DNA of 64,000 bases, taken from positions 6,696,001 through 6,760,000 of the forward strand of contig CP053148.1 in assembly GCA_014607495.2 (NCBI GenBank). Reading direction: 5' to 3'. This stretch comes from Carposina sasakii (lineage: Eukaryota; Arthropoda; Insecta; Lepidoptera; Carposinidae). Below are positions 22,580 to 34,044 of the stretch, in pieces; the first letter of the stretch is position 1, and every line of letters starts with the position of its first letter. The notes under the pieces are model-generated. The model was not told the origin of the DNA. It searched no databases and saw only the letters and a program-made list of their open reading frames with translations. The position numbers and the translations under genes are program-made.

Positions 22580-23360
22580 CACGGGGATACTCGTACCAAA
22601 TTATGATAGGCAGATAGGTAGGTATAGTGTAAGTACTAAATTGTTGTAAAGACTGTTTAATATTACCTCGAGGAGATAGGTGTAAAGTTTTTTCATGAAT
22701 GGACTTATTATTATCGAAATATAATGAGTGTTTCCGAAGTTCTTATTGTACTATTCTGTCAAAACTTAGTTTTATACCTAACAAATTATTCTATTGTGAG
22801 TGAGAAAGCCAGACGACAAAACTGTTACTACTCCTTTTTTCTGTGGAATCTTTCAGGGTAAAATAACTGAAACCCTAGGCTTAAATAGCTAAATAGTTAA
22901 AACCGGCGTAGGTACTCATGTGGGCTTTACTAAGTTTTTATAAGTTAAGTTTTAATGTTCAAAGTTAGTAGTTAGGTTGGATAGTGATTTGCACATTTTT
23001 GGACCTCTGTCACCCCACATCAGAGAGTTCATTTGAACGTGTAATCTATTTTTGCTCCCTTCTGCTCAACCACTGGTGAAAAAGGGGTCACGCATATTTT
23101 AAACACAGTTATAATGAGTTTATATGTATCTTTCGTTGGATCTAGGATTATGAATTTGTAAATTAAAATATGAATATCATTTGTAGGCACAGACAGTTTG
23201 CAAAATATATTTACCAAAATTTGGTGGTATTGGTTTTCTGGTTGATTGCTTGAAAGTATTTTTCTTATAAAGCACATCAGCTTTTGTTTTAATCTTAGAT
23301 ATTTTTTGTTTCAAAATAGGCAGTCCATTTTGAAATTATTTTTTTGTTTTGAAATGGCGA
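22580..23360. other. AT-rich sequence, nothing recognised
   Basis: The minus-strand frame at 23029-23277 shows no domain; no repeats identified. Confidence 0.4.
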
Positions 23361-23363
23361 TCT

Positions 23364-24986
23364 GGGGGCAATTCTGCAAAATTTTTGAGCCGAAACGCCA
23401 CCACTAACGAACCGTCAACGAAACGCGGTGCGAAGGAATATATCGCACCTTTAAAGACAAACCGTTACTAAACGAAATTTTTCCAAAATTGTTTTATTAA
23501 TGCCATCTATCTTAAAATTTCGGAAGCTACAAGATGACATTAACATTTTTTGAAGTTTCGCTCAAATGAGCTAGATGGCGTATTTTTTTCCGTTACCAAT
23601 CAAAATTTCGTTGGCTTACTAAATACAATATTGTGTCTATACGGATACCACGTGTTTGTCGAAGAGATATATTGAAAGTTTAAAAGAAAAATATGATTAT
23701 TTGGATAAATCGGCTTCACGTCAGGAAAAAAGGTCATAGTTTATAATTATTTTGATTGGTAAAATGTTATTTTTTGTATAGTCACAGTTTTCCGTTTATC
23801 AAAATTATGCAATTCATTACACTATTTAATTGGTAAATTTTTATTATTTTACTTCTATGCTTAAGTCATCATTTCAGCCATGGAAGTCCACTGCAGGACC
23901 TCCCCCAACAACTTCTACTCGCGGTCGGGAATAGGCTGCCTCCAACCGACGATCTTGGCCAGGTTATCCGTCCATCTCGCGGGTGGCCTACCCACGCTGT
24001 GTTTGCCAATCTAGAATTTTCCGGCTCCATCGGCCATCAGTTCTTTAAGCTATATATATGCCCTGCCCATTGCCACTTTAGCTTGACCGTTGAGCTATGG
24101 CGGTGATCTTTGTACGCCTGCGGATCTCCTCATTTCTCTTTCGATCATGCAGAGAGACCCCGAGCATAGCTGGCTGTCTCCATTACTCGTTGTGCGATCG
24201 TGAGCTCCTTAATGAGGCACACAGTAAGAGACCATGTCTCATAAGTACAATTCTCGATTTGAAAAGTACAAACTAACTACTAGAAAATCCGACAGATAAT
24301 TCTGCCAAATAAATGTATGGAAGTCACTCTTTGATTTTAAATAATTAACATTATGTAATTTTGGTTTTTTTTTATATCACCCAAGTATCCTTAGAAGAAA
24401 CGTATGTAAACTTTATTAAATATTTATATGACAATAAGAGTAAAGTTTATGAATAGATTTCTTATTTAACTAATATTTTTCGGATAAATACATTTTTACA
24501 CATTAATTTTATAAAAATTAACTATATTGAAAAAAATAATAAATGGTAAAGTGTTACTATACAAATTCAAAATCATAAAAAAGTACATATTTTTATTGAT
24601 AAATCATGATTTTGTATATTGTGTGCCATAATGTACATAAATAACTGTAATAATAGCTCTCAAAAATGTCTTAAAACATCATACACAGGGATTTATTGCA
24701 AAAAGATATAATTTTTTACCATATATTTGCTCTCCTGTAAAATTTGATATTTTTGTATAGAAACGGTTTGTCTTTAAATGTGCGATATACTAACCGCTTG
24801 AGTAATAAGATACATTTTAGCACGCATCGATCGCGGGTATGACAGAATAAAAACAAATATCTGTCTCGTGCTGAAATGTGTCTAATTACGTCAGCATAAA
24901 GTTTATTGTTTTGTTCTAAGCGTCTACTCGTACAACGGTTCCGTTTTGGTTTCGTTCCAACTCGAGACTTTTCGAGAATTGGCCCC
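23364..24986. mobile_element. Terminal-inverted-repeat element with GGGGCAATTCT ends, 1.6 kb
   Basis: Left end GGGGGCAATTCTGCAAAAT and right end GAGAATTGGCCCC are inverted. Subterminal blocks match again: TATATCGCACCTTTAAAGAC at 23439-23458 and its near complement at 24768-24787, and AACGAACCGT with ACGGTTCCGTT. No transposase frame is visible in the interior, which contains an RTE LINE end. Target duplication is not resolved and the superfamily is unknown. Confidence 0.65.
23880..24250 (-). pseudogene. RTE-clade LINE, reverse transcriptase C-terminal end
   Basis: Minus-strand translation with frameshifts gives the RTE ORF2 C-terminus seen in many insect annotations as craniofacial development protein 2-like: a QRVMETASYARGLS-type block near 24180, 'KWQWAGHI' near 24080, and 'GRPPARWTDNLAKI' then 'LQWTSMAE' near 23890-23990. 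The catalytic part is missing. It lies wholly inside the 1.6-kb inverted-repeat element, so it inserted later or was captured. Confidence 0.75.
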
Positions 24987-24989
24987 AGG

Positions 24990-25555
24990 TTAATTTTCTG
25001 ATTTAGTTAATTCATTTTGCTTAATTCAGATTTATTGTGCATTAATTAAAATGATGGTTTTAGGAAGGTTGTATTTCTATTTGCCTACTAGAAACTTATT
25101 GACATTATATTCAATTATATTTTTCTGTGGTTTTTGCTTTAAATCCTAGTCTGATGACGAGCCATTTAATATTTTTAAGGTGTCGGTATAAAAAACCAGA
25201 AGCTTTTTTTTTTACCCAAAATGAATTTGTGCAAGTTATGAATACCGGTTTTAAAGGTTGTTGGGAACCGATTACTGTATATCGCTGAATTTATTTTTAT
25301 GCAGTTAACAGATAAAATCTAGTTTCATTGTATCGCCAAAACCAATCATGGAAGTTCTTATTATTATTGCGTAATTTAATTACGTATTTAAGGGAAACTA
25401 AAAGTCTTGCTGAATATTTCGTATTTATGGAAATGCGCCTACATCATATGAACACCAATTTTATATACTTATTTTTATTTTAAACGACAATATCAACAAA
25501 ATAATGTTTAAGTATGACTTCTTAAATGAGTCCCGTAAGTGACGCATAGTCCATC
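24990..25555. other. AT-rich sequence, nothing recognised
   Basis: No coding frame or repeat identified. Confidence 0.4.
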
Positions 25556-25562
25556 GTATAGT

Positions 25563-26322
25563 TAGGGAAAGGTGGGGTAATTGAGAACGGCGGGTAATTG
25601 AGAACAGTTGAATATCAAATAAACCTCCCGCACTACATCGCCCGCACACATCTAAGCTGATGCGCTTGCCAGCCCTTAGTATGCCCGCAAAAGTGCGAGT
25701 GAGAAGATGCACGCATTTCGTCATGGTGAGTCAAATAATCTTTTACGTAATTTTGTTACAATTTTTGTCGCATGTAAAAATCAGCACAAAAAGGATATTT
25801 TTGAGGTTAATGACAACATATTTTGTTGCCATCTTACATGTACTATCAGTTTATAAATTCCAAGTAGTTTTAAGTTCACCGCCACTAATATTGCGAGTAA
25901 CGGTCATTTTGTTTCGACTTTCCAAGTTCGGGTAATTAGGAACGTTGCGTTATTGCGTTATGTGCGTCATTTGCAATACCTGGGCACATGATAAATTACG
26001 TTACGTATGATTTGTGCTAAACTAAATAATTATAGCACCTACTTATTAAGACTTAATTATGTCGTTCGCAATTACCCCATATGGTTCGTTTCTCCACCGC
26101 GGACTGATCTCACACGATATCGGGTAAATACGAACACCAATGTTTTTTATTTTCTTAATTTTTTTTATTATAAAGTTTATTTCCAAAAGTTTTGAATTAA
26201 TTTCTTTGTAGCTGGATAAGTAACGTTCCTTTTGCAATAAAAGTTGATTACATTTATGACTTTCTTTTATTATTTTACAGGGTTGTAAGTTAGGTGTTCC
26301 CAAATACCCCACTTTCCCCTAA
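25563..26322. mobile_element. Inverted-repeat element with repeated GGGTAATTGAGAAC modules
   Basis: Left end TAGGGAAAGGTGGGGTAATT and right end ATACCCCACTTTCCCCTA are inverted copies. The motif GGGTAATTgaGAAC recurs inside: twice near 25578-25606, as GGGTAATTAGGAACG at 25930, as GCAATTACCCC at 26070 (inverted) and as GGGTAAATACGAACACC at 26124. The frames at 25660-25935, 26007-26195 and 26046-26312 show no known domain. TA-rich flanks would suit a Tc1/mariner-type site, but this is unproven. Confidence 0.6.
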
Positions 26323-26423
26323 TAACTGTCTACTCGTATGACCGATGGATGCAGGTCAAACTGGACCATCATCAGTGATTTTGTTGATTGTTGTTGTTGC
26401 CAGATACAATTTTTTTTAATAGA

Positions 26424-26645
26424 CTATGCTGTGTCCCACTGCTGGGCAAAGGCCTCTCCCATTTGAGCCCACACTTGTCTTGTTCCCGCTATAGTGGCCC
26501 AATCCGGCAGAAACTTATCCAGGTCGTCCCTCCATCTTCTCCTAGGTCTTCCCCTATGCTGGTTTCCGTCTGTGGCTATCTTCGCCCAATAAGTGGCTAT
26601 CTTTGCCCATCTGTTTGGGTGCATTCGACATACGTGCATATCTTA
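26424..26645 (-). pseudogene. RTE-clade LINE 3' end
   Basis: The minus-strand frame 26639-26424 reads GRPRRRWRDDLDKFLPDWAT and later MGEAFAQQWDTA, the very C-terminus of RTE ORF2 in insects. A preceding WAKIATYWAKIATDG stretch is a small duplication of WAKIAT. Only about 70 residues are kept; the plus-strand frame over the same bases is its shadow. Confidence 0.8.
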
Positions 26646-26707
26646 CCTCTACTATAATTATTGATGGCTGTTCCTCTTGGTTATCATTAAACGATAAAAT
26701 AAATAAA

Positions 26708-26760
26708 TTCCCACTCGGGTGAAGAATTTTTTCCATTTTATTTATTAATAATTTTATGAT
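26708..26760 (+). mobile_element. tRNA-derived SINE fragment, family 1
   Basis: TTCCCACTCGGGTGAAGAAT and TTTTTTCCATTTTATTTATT match the SINE at 60591-60700. Truncated at the 5' side inside the B-box region. Confidence 0.75.
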
Positions 26761-26769
26761 AAAATATAT

Positions 26770-29195
26770 ATTTTTATGTGCAAGAGGTGTATTGTAACAA
26801 CTTGGCACTGTGCCTAATTCCTTTTTTTCATTCTCCAGACAAGGTTTAAATATTAATGATTGGATATAGTAGTTGGCGCTGCGATCGGTTACCAGAAACT
26901 ACTAGCAATACTAGTAGGTAGATAAATGAAAACCGGTGGTTGAAGTGAATAAATCCTTTTCGTTTATGGTTCAAACTAACAGAGTTACTGGGTCTGATTC
27001 TATCAGGAAAAGTCATAGCAAGTCACGTAATGCAAAAAAATGTTGGAAAGGTCAAAAGTTATGCTTTTTATAGGTAAGAATAATTAAAAAAAAGCCTTAC
27101 AAGTACACGAGTTGAACTCGGAGAAGTCGGAGAGTTTCCTGGTTTGGCAATTGTTTGCGCAAAAAAATATTTTTCTTGCAATGTTGTGAAATTTCTACAT
27201 TTCAAATCAATAATGACAGAATATTATATGTACTTAATAACAATTTTACTATAGGTATAATGTGTTGTATATTGTTGATTTCTTAATTTTATTGCGCCAC
27301 GCAAACCTGGGAAACAGGATATTGCCAGATATTGGGATTAGCCCACTATTTTAAAACAAATTATTTTGTACTAAATATTGTATCTATTTATGATGCTGAT
27401 ATTTTTTTTTACATATTTGTAGTCATGTAAATAATCATTTAAAATCATTAAAAAAATATATGCATAATCCCTATTATTCAAGATTGTATGGAACAGCAGA
27501 TTTTTTTCACTATTTCTGAGTTGATCCCATAGTGAAAGTTGTTTCTTTTTACCAACCTTGTTTCGTGTCAAAAGCAAATCACTAATTTTGAAAACACCTT
27601 ATATAGATTCAATTTTATCTTTTGAGCCACGGTACCTCGCGGTACCATGGTCAAAATGACTCGAACCTACTGTTTTAGCTACGTAAAAGCAACGTCATCA
27701 CCAGTAACCTATTATAGATAGAACTAAAACGTAGCGCAACTAACAAAATTTGGCGTTATAAAATCCTAAGAACGTTATGGAGCGATTAGTACTATAATGG
27801 TATTATAAACCTCTACAAAACCCCAAATCGACTCTAGTTTTATCACTTATTTGTATTATAAATATAATGTTCACTATGTTACTTACAGATAAAACATAGG
27901 AATGGGTTTGATGATTAATCAGCTCTGTAAACAAGAATATTTTTTTACAATGTTGGATTTAACTTGTAATTGTGAATAACATTTTCATGTTAAAGTATAG
28001 ACAAGACCTTCAAATTAGTCATTATGTCCTTTAAATTCTTTGGGCGGATACCAAACTTTGCTCATTCAAACCAATTTGTTCATATCAAACACGGATCCCT
28101 AAAACGGAGTGGTTTTCTTTCTGTGAACAATTCAGACGAATACAATAGGAAAGCTTAAATTATACCTTTGAGATGTTTTGGCCTCCTTTGTAGTAGGTAC
28201 CTAAATATGAAAAGATTTCTTGCAGTCGCTGTTTTTTTCTCTCCCTCAACACTGCCCTGACTTATTAACTTTTCTATTAAATCAAAATTGGGTACTCTCA
28301 TGCTTTCATTATCATTTAATAAAAGTCTCTCGAGAAGGATTTGGATTTTAGCCAAATTTATTTTTTATAAAAATGGTTAAAACATGAGAATAAGAACAAA
28401 ACAAATTAAAGAGAAAAATAATAATGGTTAAACTGAAACTGTTTAATTTTTTTTAGATATACTCGTATACGTACCTAATCTACTACACCCAACCGTAACC
28501 ATATTTATAATCAAAGCTTTGACATTGAAAAAGTCTAGACCAGAGTGCATTTCATAGCATAACTCCAATGTTCGGAAGTAATATTCTTTGTATGCAGCAT
28601 ACATATAATGTAGTCATAAACTTAGACACTAGCGCCATCATTCAAAGGAACTATTTGGTAAAACGCACTATAGTATACATACACTACTTACAGTATCTAT
28701 GTATAAATTATAATATAATGCAAATGGTATAATTATACTTCCCCAAAATTTAAATTTAAATCGAGCATTCAATTATAATGACATTTTAAACATGGCTCGG
28801 ACTTATTTTGGGAGGTGTTTTGTATTATAAGTAAGGTTGGTATTCAAATTTAAATAGATATATTACGTTTACAAAATTAATTCGGCTTTATTCATTTACG
28901 AAGAAGAAGGAGGGGCTTGGATGGTGTTATATTTATACACTTGCTATTATTTTACCTATAATAGGTTGTAGCGAGTAGGTATGCGCCAGTATTAAGCTGC
29001 GTGCAAACGCAGCACCGCGCGACTCGTTCAACGAGGCATAAAAATAGTTGAAGTTTGTTGTCAATTCTGTTGGAATTTTTTTGCCTAATATATTGCTTTT
29101 ACCGAACCTTAAAAATATCTTTTATGCTCCATAAATATTAATCCTTGTGCAGTCACATAACTCGTAGGTGGACGGTAGCCCTACCATCCACTACA
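26770..29195. other. Long AT-rich stretch, nothing firm
   Basis: No transposon ends or conserved coding frames recognised. A short GGTACC...GGTACC palindromic spot is near 27632-27648. Frames at 27371-27577 and 28155-28355 look random. Confidence 0.4.
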
Positions 29196-29200
29196 AGGTT

Positions 29201-29425
29201 TTAGGTTAAAATCGTAATACACATAGTCATGTGGGGTAGCCAGAACTACAGGACCATAAAAGATAACCCTCAGCCAAGGTTAGAATAACAGGGACAGATG
29301 TAAATTACCAAAGAGAGAATGCTTCATTTCCTTAGTCGACCCTTACGACTTGCACGCAAGGAAATGCAGCTGATGTAGGTATATATTCTTAAAGCCCCGC
29401 ATCAGCACAGGACAGTAACTCAGAA
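29201..29425 (-). repeat. Dispersed repeat, copy 2 (inverse of 3.9 kb), LINE-tail-like
   Basis: GGGGTAGCCAGAACTACAGG with ACCATAAAAGATA, GAAATGCAGCTGATGTAGG and AAAGCCCCGCATCAGCAC are the inverse of blocks at 3860-4075. The GTCGACCCTTACGACTTGC stretch near 29335 resembles a common RTE 3' UTR block, so the repeat may be a LINE tail. Confidence 0.5.
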
Positions 29426-29429
29426 TGAG

Positions 29430-31065
29430 AAATACGTCAATCATTAGAGCTAATGACTGTTATTTACTAGGCACTATAAGAGTATTTGCACGTTTTTAAA
29501 ACTTTTTTTTATATATATAATACTCGTAGTAGCACAAGTGTGTACTAACAGTGAACGAATAAGCCATAAATGGAACCAACTACCTAACTAAAATTTACTT
29601 ATAGATCTCCGACTCCGTAATAATAACTGTTCTTTTTTATACTTTACTTCACCGCTGTCTGTTTCGTCGTCCTTTTGAAATGTGTAGCAATAAACAAGTA
29701 TAAGTTTTATTTTAAAACACGATTCGATCATGGAAGCTCTATTAATAACGATGAAAGCAGAAAGGGCGCTAGCTAATTTTCTTAAATAAATATCAAATTT
29801 CTAAAGCAAGTAAAACAATGCGTATCCTAATAATTATTCTGCAAATGTAATTTATCAAAGACCTTTTTGAGGATGGCTCTAGGCGTGGCGCATTATTTCC
29901 ATTCAGGACAGATTACCAACCGAGTCAGGTTTTTTCCAAGTACAGAACCCGATTACTTAGTGTCGAGTCATGGCAACGTATAATTGAGGTAGAGGACATC
30001 TTTCATTGGCGGAAAACCTTTCAGAATTGGACCTTTTTCGTTAACTGCCACGTTGTAGCCCATTTTAGGGCTCTGTTCGGTACATTCGGCCGATTCTCAT
30101 GTGAATAATATTCGGAAAATGTCCGCAACGACGCAGCGAACGTAATAGGTTAATAATTTCAGGTTTCATAACGGTTTGAGGTAAAGATATTACGATATCA
30201 ACTGATACTTTGTTTAAGGTTTATGGATTATAAATTGACCGCTAAACCTGCTGATTAAATTAGGTACTCAAAGACTTTAATTAGGTTATATCAAATACTT
30301 TCTTGAACTATCTATCGAAGAATAAAATGTTGATTCGTCAATGGATTTTGCAATACAAAAAGATTTTTAAAATTGTTAATAATAATCGGTTGTATTTATT
30401 GATCTTACAACTTAAATGCATTTGACTAGTTTCCTACATGTATACATTTTATTTAACACCAGGAAAATTCCGACAAGTTAATAGACTCTTGGTATGACCT
30501 ACTTATCTAGTGTTAAAAGAAGTAAAACATATAATAGCCCGTTATAAAATATTACTTAGTGTTTTAGGATTTACATGTTTAATGCGTTGGGTTATTGAAG
30601 TCTTTATATTAATTATAGGTAAGCTTTACTCAGATGTTAAATTAAGCTTCACATAATGTACCTACGTCGTAAGTTTAGTATACTAAACAGTCTTAAGTAC
30701 AAGTACCTTTTATAATCTTTAGTTTAATTTTAACATTTAATATTCCATCCGTCTAAGTCTAACACTACTAAATTAAAATATACGTGGGTACTGCGAATCA
30801 TGAATTTTAATTAAATTATTAAGTCTACATTATTTTCATATTTAATTTTGTCGGATCTGAGGAAAACTAACGAAGAATCCAATTACTTTGAATTAATTAA
30901 TATGTAACGTATTAAATATAAATTAATTGTATTTTTATTTTTTGCTTGTTTCCTCTTAGGATGTTTTCTTTTGTATAAGGAAACTAGATTTTATTAATGA
31001 CATTATGATGTTGTTTGTTGACAAAAAGTCTGACAGTCTGACAGTATTTATGAACTCTTGTATTT
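29430..31065. other. AT-rich sequence, nothing recognised
   Basis: No coding frame, hairpin or known repeat identified. Confidence 0.4.
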
Positions 31066-31066
31066 A

Positions 31067-31825
31067 TTAACCGACTTCAAAAAGAGAGGTTATCAATTCG
31101 TCTGTATGTTTTTTTTCTTCTTTTTTTTTATTTGGTAATTTTATAGTTGGTCATGGTATAAGTACTTCCAGGTTGGTCCCATATTCACCACATCAGGGTA
31201 TAATGATGGGATCTTAGAGAAATCTAGGATATCCTCAAATATAATAGGCACGAGTAGTCCGTTTTTAGATTTTTATAGAGAATTTTGGTCAGCTACACAT
31301 ACTCGTAATATAAAGGAGACGAGGGTCTGATGATGGAGCCGCCGAAAAACAGATAGTGGAACTTTTTAGTAACAAAATCCCCCTATGGCAGGGGAAGCCT
31401 ACGTCCAGTAGTGGACTGCAATAGGCTTATGAAGATGAAGATAATTGTGTTAAGTCGTGTAATTATATGTTGCGTTAAGCCGTCTCCGAAGTAAGATGTA
31501 GACATGAGAATAACGAGATGACGGATAATAGGGATGACTGAAATAAGAGTACCTACATATTGCACTGACCCGAAATGATTGGGAACAGGGCGGGAAGGAG
31601 TGTAATTATATGTTGCTTATATATTGTCAGACGTAAAGTTTCAAAGCCTAGTCATTTCTCTCTTTTGTCATGTGGCCTATTTAATCGTTTGCTGGCATAT
31701 AAATCTGACAATATTATACCTTCTGAACGTCGTACACGGCTTAACGCAATATATATTTTCCCTTTAGTAAAATTTTACTTTAGTAAGCTCGAGTTTTGGG
31801 AGGAAGTCGGTTTTTCGTTTTAAAA
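31067..31825 (+). mobile_element. Composite GAAGTCGG-ended element, copy 3
   Basis: Starts TTAACCGACTTCAAAAAGAG and ends GGAAGTCGGTTTTTCGTTTT. It retains one and part of the second internal module and, at 31378-31432, the captured RTE tail (CCTACGTCCAGTAGTGGACT) in the same place and relative orientation as copy 2. The right part (TGTCAGACGTAAAGTTTC, then a CATGTGGCCTATTTAAT block) also matches copy 2. Frames at 31383-31565 and 31575-31823 are non-genic. Confidence 0.75.
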
Positions 31826-31829
31826 AAAT

Positions 31830-33170
31830 TATTGTAATTATTCTGTTTTGTGCTTTTTTATTAAATATATTAGTATACACCTATATTTGTCTGTATTCCT
31901 GACTAAGTCCACTGGATAAACTCATCATATACCATATAAGTAGAAGTATAGGAGAAACTTTACGCAATCCACACATCAATAGAATAAACAATACAAAAAA
32001 ATTATCAACATACGTTTATGCGTAATTCATTTTTATACAAAAGAAGATTATTGGGTTTACCTTGTAAATAACAATAGTAAAATTGTTAACAGGTAGCATC
32101 TCCGATTTAAACCAGACCAAATGTCCGGATTATCATAACAGAAGATATTTTACAATTTGTTAACTTAATCTACAAAATAAAATAAAGATAGGTACATACT
32201 ATAATTTACATAAAGGTATAATTATATTAACTGTATTTTTCTTTCGCGTCATTTTTATACCTACAATAACTTTTTGTACTTAAAATAATCTGATTTTTGC
32301 AGTTCTCGCAGAGTTCAGAAGACGTAGAAATAAATTGTACTACTTAGGTACTAGGTTTATACTGATTGTTAAACGGAAGTAGGCTTATAGGTTTTATATT
32401 TTAGAAAGCTGTCATAAAATAATATGGTGTTTAATATATGTAGGTATGTATATCTACAATAATAGACTTGTATAATATTGCAGCTTACGGAAGGAATATT
32501 TCTTAGTAAAACGAATCTCGATGGTGCGTATCCCATACCCGCTTGACATGTTTTTGATACGGTAATTTAGAACACCGTTACGTTTCGGATAATAACATTT
32601 TCGTCTCGATCGTTCGAGTCAAGGAAGAAGGAAGACCGAAAATTCCTCAAGTCTGACTGAGATTGCTTAGTCACTGATTTCCAGGTTGCTTTTGATGCAG
32701 TGTAGACAAATTTTATTCTCCGACAGTAGTTAAACTTTGACAGCATACGAGTATTCGTTTTTTACTTTGAAAGCAGAAGAGTTTTGATTTTAGACCCTTT
32801 AATTGAATAGACATTACATCTGTCTAGAAAAATATTTACTTACGTATTTTCCTAAATGCAGTTTGTTATTGGGGATTGCCGTGTACTTAATAAACATATA
32901 CTAAACCGTAAAAAATATTATTAATCTCTTCTTATTTCCAGCAAACTCAACCTAACAGTACTATGATTAAAATTATATTTCAATAATTGGTAGATATTGG
33001 AAAGAATGAATAAAAGAAAGCTATAGGCAACGTCGATGCTGCCATCAAAATTGAAGGTCATTTTTTAATCACAATATTTGTTTAAAGTTACATTACTAAG
33101 CAAGCTACATGAGCTAGCTGTGACCGGCTCTCGCTTACAACCGGTTGTGCACGTGCGTGCGTCTGCGGCT
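31830..33170. other. AT-rich sequence, nothing recognised
   Basis: No coding frame or repeat identified. Confidence 0.4.
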
Positions 33171-33172
33171 GC

Positions 33173-33301
33173 CTTCCACCATAGATGTGCTATGGATGCG
33201 TTTGTTATTCACCAATCAAATATATTGACATCATGGACCAATGAATATAATTAGTGGATATCACACGCATCATAGGCAACGCAGCACATCTCTGGTGGAA
33301 G
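33173..33301. mobile_element. Short MITE with CTTCCACC ends, 129 bp
   Basis: CTTCCACCATAGATGTGCT (33173-33191) and AGCACATCTCTGGTGGAAG (33283-33301) are inverted with one mismatch. The interior (GGATGCGT, ACCAATCAAAT, GACATCATGGACC) is related to the MITE at 47196-47301. Confidence 0.75.
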
Positions 33302-33419
33302 CTTCTGTGGTTCTCTGGTTTATAACAATAAATTCTATCTTATCTTATATTATCTAAGGCAGCATCAGCCAGGAAAAAAGTACGAAAGGATGTTATTGTC
33401 GTGTAGATCCGTGGCTACC

Positions 33420-33690
33420 AATGTCTTCTGATGGACGTAGGCCTGCCCCTGGGCACGCCATGAGGCTACTGCCACAGGGGGGTTTTGCCCCTGTGGCAGT
33501 AGCCTCGTGGAGAGTTGTGCTAGTCACCACGCCGGATAGGCGGGTTGGTGATCGCAGTGTGATTTTCGGACTATGTTATCAGCACGGGAGACGCTGCTGC
33601 CCGCCTCCGGAAAACCCTTAATCGCCTCGTACGATACCCACGGTGGTACAAACTCTACTCTGCCGGCACGACGCGGCTAGTAACCATTGC
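33420..33690 (-). mobile_element. RTE-like LINE 3' UTR fragment with a perfect hairpin
   Basis: TGATGGACGTAGGCCTGCCC and CGCCTCGTACGATACCCACG are familiar RTE 3' tail blocks. A 19-bp perfect stem (33462-33480 with 33488-33506) with a 7-base loop lies inside. The plus-strand 66-residue frame here has no domain. Confidence 0.55.
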
Positions 33691-33830
33691 AGCTATGCGA
33701 TAATCAGAAAAATCGTATATTTTGGTAATTTTTATCTTTTTCATAAATGACGTCTCTATCTATAATTATGTAGAGTGTATTCTTAAATATTTATTAATTC
33801 AAAAAGGAATCCAAAACAATAATATGTGAC

Positions 33831-34040
33831 GACCGACTGGTCTAGTAAGTAGTAACCCTGCCTGCGACGCCATATTGATATGATGAATATCAATGTTTGT
33901 TTCCGAGTCATGAATGTTTCTATACTTATCTATGTATTTAGATACCGTTGCTTAGTACCCACGACACAAGACCTTAGGGATTTTACTGTGGGACTAGGTT
34001 AATGTGTTGTGTAGTGTGTGAATATTTATTTATTTATTAA
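33831..34040 (+). mobile_element. tRNA-derived SINE, family 2, B-box deleted
   Basis: A tRNA-like head (GACCGACTGGTCTAGTAAGT, then CCCTGCCTGCGACGCC) is followed by the family body: GATATGATGAATATCAATG, TTTCCGAGTCATG, GTACCCACGACACAAGACC. Relative to the copy at 51216 the segment holding the B-box is missing. It ends in (ATTT)n. Confidence 0.8.
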
Positions 34041-34044
34041 TATC

